A DNA stretch of 9,791 nt from positions 1 through 9,791 of the forward strand of contig JAFQVZ010000029.1 of NCBI GenBank assembly GCA_017407765.1, in the 5' to 3' direction. The DNA comes from Clostridia bacterium. Lineage in GTDB: Bacteria; Bacillota; Clostridia; Oscillospirales; Butyricicoccaceae. The notes beneath the pieces were generated by a model. The model made no database searches and was not told the DNA's origin. It saw only the letters and a list, made by a program, of their open reading frames with translations. Shown here piece after piece: positions 1-5,722 of this stretch. The first letter of the stretch is position 1, and each line of letters starts with the position of its first letter. The translations under genes were made by a program, and so were the position numbers.

Positions 1-13
1 ACAGTCTTTCCAT
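1..13 (-). CDS. 5' end of a gene downstream of blaI, probably a BlaR1/MecR1-type sensor protease (partial)
   Basis: Only the first four codons (M-E-R-L) are inside the window. An ATG at 13-11 is preceded at a spacing of 7 nt by a strong GGAGG (25-21), which lies directly after the stop codon of the BlaI-family gene, so the two are translationally close and surely co-transcribed. In this family the gene right after blaI is very often a BlaR1/MecR1 M56-family membrane metalloprotease that senses a signal and inactivates the repressor. That identity comes from context only, because four residues carry no family information. The start itself is well supported. Confidence 0.5.
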
Positions 14-25
14 AACTTTTCCTCC

Positions 26-376
26 TTATTTTTCAATTATCTTCCTTATCTCCTCTATGTCCTTTTCCGAAAGCTCCTGCCTCCTGGCAAACGCGGCAAT
101 AAACGCAGGTAAAGAGCCTTCGAAAGTCTTTTCCATGAACTCATCCATCTCCGATGCCTGAACCTCTTCTTTGCTGACAAGCGAGGATACCGTGGCATTT
201 TCATTTTTAACCACTCCCCTATCGCTGAGACGCTTGATGACAGTGTAGGTCGTAGTTCTGCTCCATCCCAGCTCTTCTTTGCAGATCCTGGCAAGCTGAG
301 TGCTGTTTATCGGCTCGTGCTTCCATAGAATAAGACAGAAACGGTATTCACTTTCGAATATTTTAGGCACTGACAC
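26..376 (-). CDS. blaI: BlaI/MecI/CopY-family transcriptional repressor
   Basis: The 116-residue protein matches the family in length and layout. A winged-helix DNA-binding domain covers about residues 7-70, with the recognition-helix region W38-S-R-T-T-T-Y-T-V-I-K-R-L50 and the wing around G54-V-V-K. A helical dimerisation tail follows (about 72-116). Such proteins repress their own operon as dimers until a BlaR1/MecR1 protease or a ligand inactivates them. In staphylococcal BlaI/MecI the sensor pathway cuts an Asn-Phe bond; the corresponding place here appears to be Ala95-Phe96, so cleavage may differ. The start is GTG at 376, 5 nt after AGGAGGG; a second in-frame GTG at 370 is possible but 11 nt away. 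Two palindromes in the promoter and leader indicate autoregulation. No beta-lactamase gene is visible, so the regulon is unknown. Confidence 0.9.
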   Translation of the reverse strand: MSVPKIFESEYRFCLILWKHEPINSTQLARICKEELGWSRTTTYTVIKRLSDRGVVKNENATVSSLVSKEEVQASEMDEFMEKTFEGSLPAFIAAFARRQELSEKDIEEIRKIIEK

Positions 377-391
377 AATAACCCTCCTTCA

Positions 392-407
392 GTCTAACGC
401 ATTAGAC
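392..407. promoter_or_regulatory. Downstream operator half of the blaI control region
   Basis: This near-perfect 16-bp palindrome reads GTCTAACGCATTAGAC, with one mismatched pair (positions 7 and 10) relative to the perfect copy 30 bp away. It lies in the early transcribed leader of blaI, just before the ribosome binding site. It is probably a second BlaI dimer site. That role is inferred from position and similarity. Confidence 0.75.
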
Positions 408-420
408 TTATTTTAAATAT

Positions 421-449
421 AGTCTAATGCATTAGACGCATTTTGTCAA
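421..449 (-). promoter_or_regulatory. blaI promoter
   Basis: A perfect -35 TTGACA (449-444), a 17-bp spacer and a -10 TAGACT (426-421, 4 of 6 matches) point toward blaI. The -35 lies immediately beside the terminator tail of the preceding aminotransferase gene, so little DNA separates the two transcription units. Confidence 0.8.
422..437. promoter_or_regulatory. Main operator of the blaI promoter
   Basis: This is a perfect 16-bp palindrome, GTCTAATGCATTAGAC. It fills most of the spacer and covers nearly all of the -10 hexamer of the blaI promoter, so a bound dimer would block RNA polymerase. Its centre is 30 bp (about three helix turns) from that of the second copy at 392-407, putting both dimers on roughly the same DNA face. 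The half-site GTCTAAT differs from the textbook TACA-nn-TGTA core of BlaI/CopY operators. Confidence 0.82.
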
Positions 450-450
450 G

Positions 451-482
451 GATTAAAAAAGGCTCCACCAAACGGTGGAGCC
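451..482 (-). terminator. Intrinsic terminator of the aminotransferase transcript
   Basis: A 9-bp GC-rich stem, GGCTCCACC (461-469) with GGTGGAGCC (474-482), has a 4-nt loop. On the minus strand it is followed by TTTTTTAATC (460-451). It starts 18 nt past the aminotransferase stop codon and ends just before the blaI -35 box. Confidence 0.9.
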
Positions 483-500
483 TTAAAATAAATCCGGTAA

Positions 501-1772
501 TTACTCAGCCAGTCTCTTCTCAACTGCAGCCATCTTAGCGCAGATGCAGAAGACCTTCATAGCTTCCTTCAGTTCCTCAACAGGAGGCAGCGAGGGAGCA
601 ATACGCAGGTTGCTGTCCTGAGGATCCTTGCCATAGGGCCATGTAGCGCCGGCATCTGTCATAACGAGGCCTGCGTTCTTGCAGAGCTCGAAGATGCGGC
701 TTGCGCAGCCGGGCATATCAAAGCTGATGAAGTAGCCGCCCTTAGCAGCCAGCCAGGAAGCGCCTGTGCCCTGAAGGTTCTCTTCGAGCATATTGAGGAC
801 CATCTGGAACTTGGGAGCCAGAATAGCAGCATGCTTCTTCATGTGAGCCTTAACGCCAGCGGCATTGCCAAAGAACTTGACGTGACGAGCCTGATTGATC
901 TTGTCGGGACCGATAGCCTGAACCTTGAGCAGGTTCTTAGCCCACTTCATGTTCTTCTCGGAAGCGACCATGCAAGCTACGCCTGCGCCGGGGAATGTGA
1001 TCTTGGATGTGGAAGCAAACATGAAGATCATGTCTTCGTTGCCATGCTTCTTAGCTGCCTCGAAGATGTCGAGGATCTCGATCTCTTCGTCTGTCAGGTG
1101 GTGAACTACATAAGCATTGTCCCACATGATCTTGAAATCAGGTGCGGCAGGCTTAAGAGCAGCAAAACGCTCGATAACTTCGTTGGAATATACAGCGCCG
1201 CTGGGATTGGAGTACTTGGGAACACACCAGATGCCCTTGACTGCAGCATCCTCGGAAACCAGCTTTTCGACCATATCCATATCGGGGCCGTCAGCATTCA
1301 TGGGAACAGGGATCATCTCGATGCCGAGCTGCTCGCAGATTGCAAAGTGACGGTCATAACCGGGAACGGGGCACAGGAACTTTGTCTTCTCCTGCTTACT
1401 CCAGGGTGTGTTGCCGTTGCAGTCGCCAAATACCCACAGACGCATCATATTGTCATACATCATTGTCAGCGAAGCATTGCCGCCGATGAGGATGTTTTCG
1501 GGCTTTGTGCCGAGGAGTTCGGCAAACAGAGCCTTGCATGCGGGGATGCCGTCGAGTCCGCCGTAATTACGCAGGTCTGTACCCTCGAAGATCGTGTCTT
1601 CATTTGTGCTGATAGCTGTCAGAAGATCGCGGCTCAGGTCGAGCTGGTCAGCGCCGGGCTTGCCTCTTGCCATGTTGAGCTTCAGGTTCTTTGCGCAGCA
1701 ATCGTCGTACTGAGCCTTAAGCTCTGCCTGAAGAGCCAGCAGCTCTTCTCTGTTTGCTGTGAGAATATCCAT
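501..1772 (-). CDS. PLP-dependent aspartate-type aminotransferase, MocR-like subgroup Ic
   Basis: This fold-type I aminotransferase is of the Aminotran_MocR type (atypical aspartate aminotransferases, as in Corynebacterium AspT), probably exchanging amino groups between aspartate/glutamate and 2-oxo acids. Counted from the upstream ATG at 1781, visible sites are N-Y-G-G (72-75), the PLP-ring region S-N-P-S-G (191-195), D221 and Y224 in WDNAY, the Schiff-base lysine K260 in STSKITFPGAG, and the substrate carboxylate arginine R393 in LRIAPS. All are conserved, so it should be active. Start choice: AAGGAG lies only 2 nt before the ATG at 1781 but 11 nt before the in-frame ATG at 1772, so I prefer 1772 (423 residues); 1781 adds three residues. 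It lies 34 nt after coaW, probably in one transcript, and is followed by a strong terminator. The exact substrate is not readable from sequence. Confidence 0.9.
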   Translation of the reverse strand: MDILTANREELLALQAELKAQYDDCCAKNLKLNMARGKPGADQLDLSRDLLTAISTNEDTIFEGTDLRNYGGLDGIPACKALFAELLGTKPENILIGGNASLTMMYDNMMRLWVFGDCNGNTPWSKQEKTKFLCPVPGYDRHFAICEQLGIEMIPVPMNADGPDMDMVEKLVSEDAAVKGIWCVPKYSNPSGAVYSNEVIERFAALKPAAPDFKIMWDNAYVVHHLTDEEIEILDIFEAAKKHGNEDMIFMFASTSKITFPGAGVACMVASEKNMKWAKNLLKVQAIGPDKINQARHVKFFGNAAGVKAHMKKHAAILAPKFQMVLNMLEENLQGTGASWLAAKGGYFISFDMPGCASRIFELCKNAGLVMTDAGATWPYGKDPQDSNLRIAPSLPPVEELKEAMKVFCICAKMAAVEKRLAE

Positions 1773-1806
1773 GTTATTCATCTCTCCTTAATAGTGATTG
1801 AACGTT

Positions 1807-2616
1807 TTATATACCAGAGATAGCCGCACCGATCGCTGTGGCATAGTCGGAATTGCCGGGGATGAAAAACTCTACATTATAAAGTGTTTCGATATCCTTG
1901 AATATCCTTTTTGCCACAGGCACTTTAGACAGATTGCCGGTGAGCACGATACGGGTCATTCCACGGCTCCTGCCTGCCAGCGCTGCAACGATGCCTATCG
2001 TCTGAAAAACCATATTGAGAACACCCAGCGCAAGATCGGCCGGGGTGGCAATGTCAGAGACTTTGCCGAAATTGGAAGCCGTTATGGCTCCGGTCATATT
2101 TGAGATATCTTCAGAAGAAATATCTCCGATCGTAAGGTCAATATTTGAAAGGTCACCTTCCGACGCCAGATCCATGATGTGTTCGATATCTCTTACGCCG
2201 ATAAGCTTATCACAGATACCGATGACCGTGCCGCCGCCTACTCCCGTGCCGCCGATATGAGCAATATCACTTCCGTCAACGCCTATAACGGCAGTGCCTG
2301 TGCCCATGCTGACAACAACAGTCTTATCAAAACCCGAAAGATACTTTCCTCCAAGGCCGACAGCTGTTATCTCGTCAACCTTTTTGGTATCTATCTGATA
2401 TATAGATTTAGGCAGAAAGCTTGAACCAACACCGGTTACCATTATACGGCTGACATCCGAAAGCTCGAGCTGATTTTCGAGCAGGAACTTGCCAAAGGCA
2501 CCATAGGCCGATGTTTTGGGATCACTGGCTTTGACCATAAAGGGAGATATTATATTTTTGCCGTCGAAACCTACGATCTTTGTAGTGCTTCCGCCAATAT
2601 CGATTCCAATTACCAT
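1807..2616 (-). CDS. coaW: Type II pantothenate kinase
   Basis: The protein phosphorylates pantothenate to 4'-phosphopantothenate with ATP, the first step of coenzyme A synthesis; the bacterial type II enzymes are generally not inhibited by CoA. It is an ASKHA-fold kinase with the phosphate-1 loop G4-I-D-I-G-G-S-T-T-K13, the likely catalytic base E82 in VDEITAVG, the nucleotide-binding S-M-G-T-G-T (103-108), the glycine-rich H-I-G-G-T-G-V-G-G-G-T (120-130), and C-terminal T-G-N-L-S (226-230). At 269 residues it is close to the 267 of staphylococcal CoaW. The start is ATG 2616, 6 nt after GAGG; the GTG at 2628 is part of that ribosome binding site. The residue before the glycine-rich loop is His120, where CoaW and human PanK have Arg. 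It follows asnS by about 70 nt with a hairpin between them, and precedes the aminotransferase. Confidence 0.9.
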   Translation of the reverse strand: MVIGIDIGGSTTKIVGFDGKNIISPFMVKASDPKTSAYGAFGKFLLENQLELSDVSRIMVTGVGSSFLPKSIYQIDTKKVDEITAVGLGGKYLSGFDKTVVVSMGTGTAVIGVDGSDIAHIGGTGVGGGTVIGICDKLIGVRDIEHIMDLASEGDLSNIDLTIGDISSEDISNMTGAITASNFGKVSDIATPADLALGVLNMVFQTIGIVAALAGRSRGMTRIVLTGNLSKVPVAKRIFKDIETLYNVEFFIPGNSDYATAIGAAISGI

Positions 2617-2640
2617 CGCAAACCTCACAAAATATTTTAA

Positions 2641-2674
2641 TCAAAATCTCAGGGAGCAGCAAAGCTGCCCCCTG
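2641..2674 (-). terminator. Hairpin between asnS and coaW, probable leaky terminator
   Basis: On the minus strand CAGGGGGCAGC (2674-2664) pairs with GCTGCTCCCTG (2660-2650) over 11 bp with one G-U pair and a 3-nt loop. It is followed by AGATTTTGATT, a broken U-tract. It starts 11 nt after the asnS stop. No clear promoter for coaW follows, so partial read-through is likely. Confidence 0.55.
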
Positions 2675-2685
2675 AAAATTATTCA

Positions 2686-4074
2686 TCAGATACTGATGTT
2701 GCCTACTGTTCTGGGGAAAGGCAGAACATCACGGATGTTGCCCATGCCTGTCAGATACATGATGAGACGCTCGAAGCCGATGCCGTAGCCCGAATGGACA
2801 ACGCCGCCGAACTTTCTGAGCTCGAGATACCAGTCATATTCCTCTGCCTTGAGGCCGCACTCTTCCATACGCTTCTCAAGAACGTCGAGGCGCTCTTCTC
2901 TCTGGCTGCCGCCGATCAGCTCGCCGATGCCGGGAACCAGCATATCCATAGCTGCAACGGTCTTGCCGTCATCATTAAGGCGCATATAATAAGCCTTGAT
3001 CTCCTTAGGATAGTTCATGACAAATACAGGCTTGCCGAAAACGACCTCAGAAAGGTATCTCTCGTGCTCTGTCTGGATATCAGCACCCCAGAATACGGGG
3101 AACTCGAACTTGTCGTTGTTCTTCTTGAGGATCTCGATGGCGTCTGTATAATCGATGCGGCCAAAGCGCTCTTCGTTGGCGATCTTGCTCAGGCGCTCGA
3201 TGAGGCCCTTATCTACAAACTTGTTGAGGAACTCCATCTCGTCGGGGCATGCCTTAAGAACATGGTTGATAACATACTTTGTCATGTCCTCAGCCAGCTG
3301 TGCGTTGGCTTCGAGGTCGTTGAATGCGACTTCGGGCTCGATCATCCAGAACTCGGCTGCATGACGTGTTGTGTTGGAACGCTCGGCACGGAATGTGGGG
3401 CCGAATGTATATGTCTTGCCGAATGCAAGGGCAAATACCTCTGCCTCAAGCTGACCGGAAACGGTCAGGTTGGTGCTGGTGCCGAAGAAGTCCTTTGTAT
3501 AGTCTACAGAGCCGTCCTCGTTCTTGGGAACATTGTCCATATCCATTGTTGTGGCACGGAACATTGCACCCGCACCCTCAGCATCGCTGGATGTGATGAT
3601 GGGTGTGTGTGCATAAACAAATCCGCGCTGGTTAAAGAAGCTGTGGATGGCAAACGCTGCCTCGCTGCGGATGCGGAATACAGCATTGAATGTGTTTGTT
3701 CTGGGACGGAGATGCTGGATGGTGCGCAGATACTCCATTGTATGGCGCTTCTTCTGCAGAGGATAATCTGCAGGGCACTCGCCCTCAACCAGAACTTCGT
3801 CAGCTGTCAGCTCGACAGGCTGCTGAGGATTGGGAGAAGCTGTGAGTGTTCCCTTTACTGTAACAGCTGTGCCGACATTAAGGGAGCCGGCCAGCTTATA
3901 AAATGCGCTCTCGGAAGGAACAACTACCTGAAGGTTCTTGATGACAGAACCGTCGTTAAGCTCGATAAAAGCACATGCCTTTACGTCTCTCGATGTTCTT
4001 ACCCAGCCGCTGAGAGAAACCTGCTTGCCGAGGTACTCTTCATGCTGGTGAAGAATTTCTCTTACTGTTACCAT
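2686..4074 (-). CDS. asnS: Asparaginyl-tRNA synthetase
   Basis: This class IIb aminoacyl-tRNA synthetase charges tRNA-Asn with asparagine in the cytoplasm. The 462-residue length fits the family (E. coli 466). An OB-fold anticodon-binding domain covers about 17-98 ([11 protein letters not shown]). The catalytic domain shows motif 1 ending near P158 ([14 protein letters not shown]), motif 2 around F228-R-A-E-R232 with [12 protein letters not shown], and motif 3 G431-I-G-F-E-R436 followed by R-D-V-L-P-F-P-R. AsnS rather than AspS is indicated by overall length, lack of the bacterial AspS insertion domain and the [10 protein letters not shown] ending. The ATG at 4074 has only a weak ribosome binding site, consistent with translation following the TSCPD gene 34 nt upstream. 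No T-box leader (AGGGTGGNACCGCG) is seen. Confidence 0.96.
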   Translation of the reverse strand: MVTVREILHQHEEYLGKQVSLSGWVRTSRDVKACAFIELNDGSVIKNLQVVVPSESAFYKLAGSLNVGTAVTVKGTLTASPNPQQPVELTADEVLVEGECPADYPLQKKRHTMEYLRTIQHLRPRTNTFNAVFRIRSEAAFAIHSFFNQRGFVYAHTPIITSSDAEGAGAMFRATTMDMDNVPKNEDGSVDYTKDFFGTSTNLTVSGQLEAEVFALAFGKTYTFGPTFRAERSNTTRHAAEFWMIEPEVAFNDLEANAQLAEDMTKYVINHVLKACPDEMEFLNKFVDKGLIERLSKIANEERFGRIDYTDAIEILKKNNDKFEFPVFWGADIQTEHERYLSEVVFGKPVFVMNYPKEIKAYYMRLNDDGKTVAAMDMLVPGIGELIGGSQREERLDVLEKRMEECGLKAEEYDWYLELRKFGGVVHSGYGIGFERLIMYLTGMGNIRDVLPFPRTVGNISI

Positions 4075-4108
4075 AATCTATCTCTTGCCTTTCGGTTAAA
4101 ATTTCTTT

Positions 4109-4390
4109 TTAGCACTCGCCCATTGCGATAGCCTGCATTGCCAGCTCAAGGCCTTCGGCGATCTGGCCGGGGCAGGATGTTGCTCTGGGGCCGCACTTGA
4201 TGCCCTTGCAGCGATTGATGATCTCTGTTACGGGCATACCCTTAACGAGGGCGGCAATGCCCTGAAGATTACCATCACAACCACGGCGGGGCATCTCGAG
4301 CTCAACAAGAACACCGTCTTCAATATGGAAAATAAATGTAGGTGTGCAGATACCCTTGCCGATCGTGCTGTAAGTGTACTTATGCTTCAT
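4109..4390 (-). CDS. TSCPD-domain protein of the TIGR03905 type, function unknown
   Basis: This is a 93-residue cytoplasmic protein with no signal peptide or membrane segment. Its signature is C-K-G-I-K-C-G-P-R-A-T-S-C-P-G-Q-I-A (61-78), where TSCPGQ stands at the TSCPD motif. Together with C15 (GICTP) and C38 (RRGCDGN) this gives the four-cysteine pattern of the TIGR03905 family, suggesting metal binding (inference). A related domain is found at the C-terminus of B12-dependent ribonucleotide reductases, but the stand-alone proteins have no assigned role. The start is ATG 4390, 8 nt after AGGAG; the open frame extends upstream to 4480, but that extension has no ribosome binding site and would place the -10 box within the frame. 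It is the first gene of the unit with asnS. Confidence 0.88.
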   Translation of the reverse strand: MKHKYTYSTIGKGICTPTFIFHIEDGVLVELEMPRRGCDGNLQGIAALVKGMPVTEIINRCKGIKCGPRATSCPGQIAEGLELAMQAIAMGEC

Positions 4391-4472
4391 TTTATTTACT
4401 CCTGAATACAAATAATTTAAGACAACAGAAGCAGGCAGGCTATATCTCCTGCCGCTTCTATTCTTTTCTAAG

Positions 4473-4499
4473 ATTATCACAAGTTTCGCGTCTTGTCTA
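4473..4499 (-). promoter_or_regulatory. Candidate promoter of the TSCPD-asnS unit
   Basis: An extended -10 TGTGATAAT (hexamer GATAAT, 4478-4473) lies 15 bp from a -35-like TAGACA (4499-4494). The spacing is short and the -35 imperfect, so this is a moderate call. It would leave a leader of about 75 nt containing a small GGCAGG/CCTGCC hairpin (4434-4453). An inverted repeat flanks the -35. Confidence 0.4.
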
Positions 4500-4514
4500 T
4501 CTTATCCCGCGAAA
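4484..4514. repeat. Inverted repeat TTTCGCG-N17-CGCGAAA around the TSCPD-asnS -35 region
   Basis: Two perfect 7-bp arms, 4484-4490 and 4508-4514, straddle the proposed -35 box. There is no U-tract on either side in the right place for a terminator of threonine aldolase, so an operator is one possibility. CG-rich arms in an AT-rich gap are unlikely to be random but could be. Confidence 0.45.
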
Positions 4515-4524
4515 AAAGACTTTT

Positions 4525-5547
4525 TTAGAAACAATTCTGGATCTCAGCAACCAGCAGATCAATATGTTCGCGTGTGATATCGTTATTTGTTACAAAGCGA
4601 ACAGGGCCGCCTTCATATCCGCCGATTTTAATGTTCTTTTCGAGCAGCTTGCCTGCCATTGCAGCGATCTTTTCTTCGGGCTGGTCGAATGTGCAGAATA
4701 CCATGTTGATCTCGACTGCATCGGGATCGCAGTGAATATAGGGAACCTCGCTGAGCTTCTGAGCAAGATATTTTGCATTTGCATGGTCCTCATGCAGGCG
4801 CTTTGTCATCTTCTCGAGGGCGATAATGCCTGCCGCAGCAAGAACACCCGTCTGACGCATACCGCCGCCGAGGATCTTTCTGTTGCGGCGCGATCTTTCG
4901 ATGAACTCTGCAGAGCCTGCAAGGATAGCGCCTACAGGAGCACAAAGGCCCTTGGAAAGGCAGCATGTGACTGTGTCGCAATACTGAGTGATCTCCTTGA
5001 CATCAACACCGAGAGCAACTGCGGCGTTGAACAGACGAGCACCGTCAAGATGTACGGGGATATTATGCTTCTTGGAAACTTCACGGATCTCTGCCATGCG
5101 CTCAAGGGGAACAACATGACCGTTTGCAAGGGCATTCTCGAGGCAGATAAGGGCTGTGTCGGGATGATGTACATTCTTTGTTCTGATCGACTTTTCGATC
5201 ATCTTTGCATCGGGAACGGTATTTTCAAAATAGAGCGAGCATACATTGGCTCCGGAAAGGAGTGCTGTTGCACCGGCCTCATGTGTAACAATATGCGAAT
5301 CGGCGCTTACAATGATCTCGTCACCCTTCTTTGTCTGTCCCATAATGGCAAGCTGGTTGCCCATTGTGCCCGAAGAGATAAACAGAGCCTTCTCCTTGCC
5401 CAGCATTTTTGCCGCAAGAGCTTCGAGCTCGTTTGTAGTGGGGTCATCTTCGTAAACGTCATCGCCTACGATGGCAGCTGCCATTGCAGCACGCATTTCC
5501 TCTGTAGGATGTGTTACCGTGTCACTTCTGAAGTCAATGAATTTCAT
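4525..5547 (-). CDS. ltaE: Low-specificity L-threonine aldolase
   Basis: This PLP-dependent fold-type I lyase splits L-threonine/allo-threonine into glycine and acetaldehyde. The 340-residue length fits the family. Visible sites are the N-terminal F-R-S-D-T-V-T (6-12), G-D-D-V-Y-E-D-D-P (28-36), S-S-G-T-M-G-N-Q (58-65) for phosphate binding, H85 in ADSHI stacking on PLP, E137-N138, H166-L-D-G-A-R171, the Schiff-base lysine K199 in CLSKGLCAPVGA, and G-G-G-M-R-Q-T-G (227-234). The core residues are present. ENALANG replaces the more usual ENTHN-type loop. The start is ATG 5547, 9 nt after GGAGG. Its own strong promoter is at 5615-5643. No convincing terminator follows: only an A6/T6 palindrome at 4512-4526 and the 7-bp inverted repeat beyond it. 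Confidence 0.93.
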   Translation of the reverse strand: MKFIDFRSDTVTHPTEEMRAAMAAAIVGDDVYEDDPTTNELEALAAKMLGKEKALFISSGTMGNQLAIMGQTKKGDEIIVSADSHIVTHEAGATALLSGANVCSLYFENTVPDAKMIEKSIRTKNVHHPDTALICLENALANGHVVPLERMAEIREVSKKHNIPVHLDGARLFNAAVALGVDVKEITQYCDTVTCCLSKGLCAPVGAILAGSAEFIERSRRNRKILGGGMRQTGVLAAAGIIALEKMTKRLHEDHANAKYLAQKLSEVPYIHCDPDAVEINMVFCTFDQPEEKIAAMAGKLLEKNIKIGGYEGGPVRFVTNNDITREHIDLLVAEIQNCF

Positions 5548-5614
5548 TCTATTTTTCCTCCAACTCTATATATTTACAATTCAGAAATCAAATAGGTGCA
5601 GATTAGTATATAAG

Positions 5615-5643
5615 ATTATACCACAGCGGTGATTTTTTGTAAA
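5615..5643 (-). promoter_or_regulatory. ltaE promoter
   Basis: A -35 TTTACA (5643-5638), a 17-bp spacer and a perfect -10 TATAAT (5620-5615) give a leader of about 60 nt. It is back-to-back with the plus-strand promoter starting at 5654. Confidence 0.85.
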
Positions 5644-5653
5644 TTATAATGAA

Positions 5654-5683
5654 TTGACATCTTCAAAATATTTGAGATATGAT
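5654..5683 (+). promoter_or_regulatory. Promoter of the P-protein-like gene
   Basis: A perfect -35 TTGACA (5654-5659), an 18-bp spacer and a -10 TATGAT (5678-5683, 5 of 6) put the transcript start near 5690. That lies downstream of the TTG that opens the longest frame, which supports ATG 5723 as the true start. Confidence 0.78.
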
Positions 5684-5722
5684 ATTATCAGCCAAAACTC
5701 TGAAAAAATAAAGGATGATTTT

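Noticed and set aside
2617..2628. GTG 2628 as the start of coaW
   Set aside because: It overlaps the GTGAGG that serves as ribosome binding site for ATG 2616, and the kinase P-loop begins right after that ATG.
4391..4480. A 123-residue version of the TSCPD protein starting at 4480
   Set aside because: There is no ribosome binding site before 4480, and the proposed -10 box (4478-4473) would lie within its first codons. ATG 4390 has AGGAG at 8 nt.
4075..4524. T-box leader for asnS
   Set aside because: No AGGGTGGNACCGCG element or long specifier structure is present; the leader of the unit is short and followed by another gene.
5654..5722. N-terminal extension of the P-protein-like gene from TTG 5654
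   Set aside because: The TTG is the first base triplet of the -35 box TTGACA, and transcription should start near 5690. ATG 5723 has a proper ribosome binding site.
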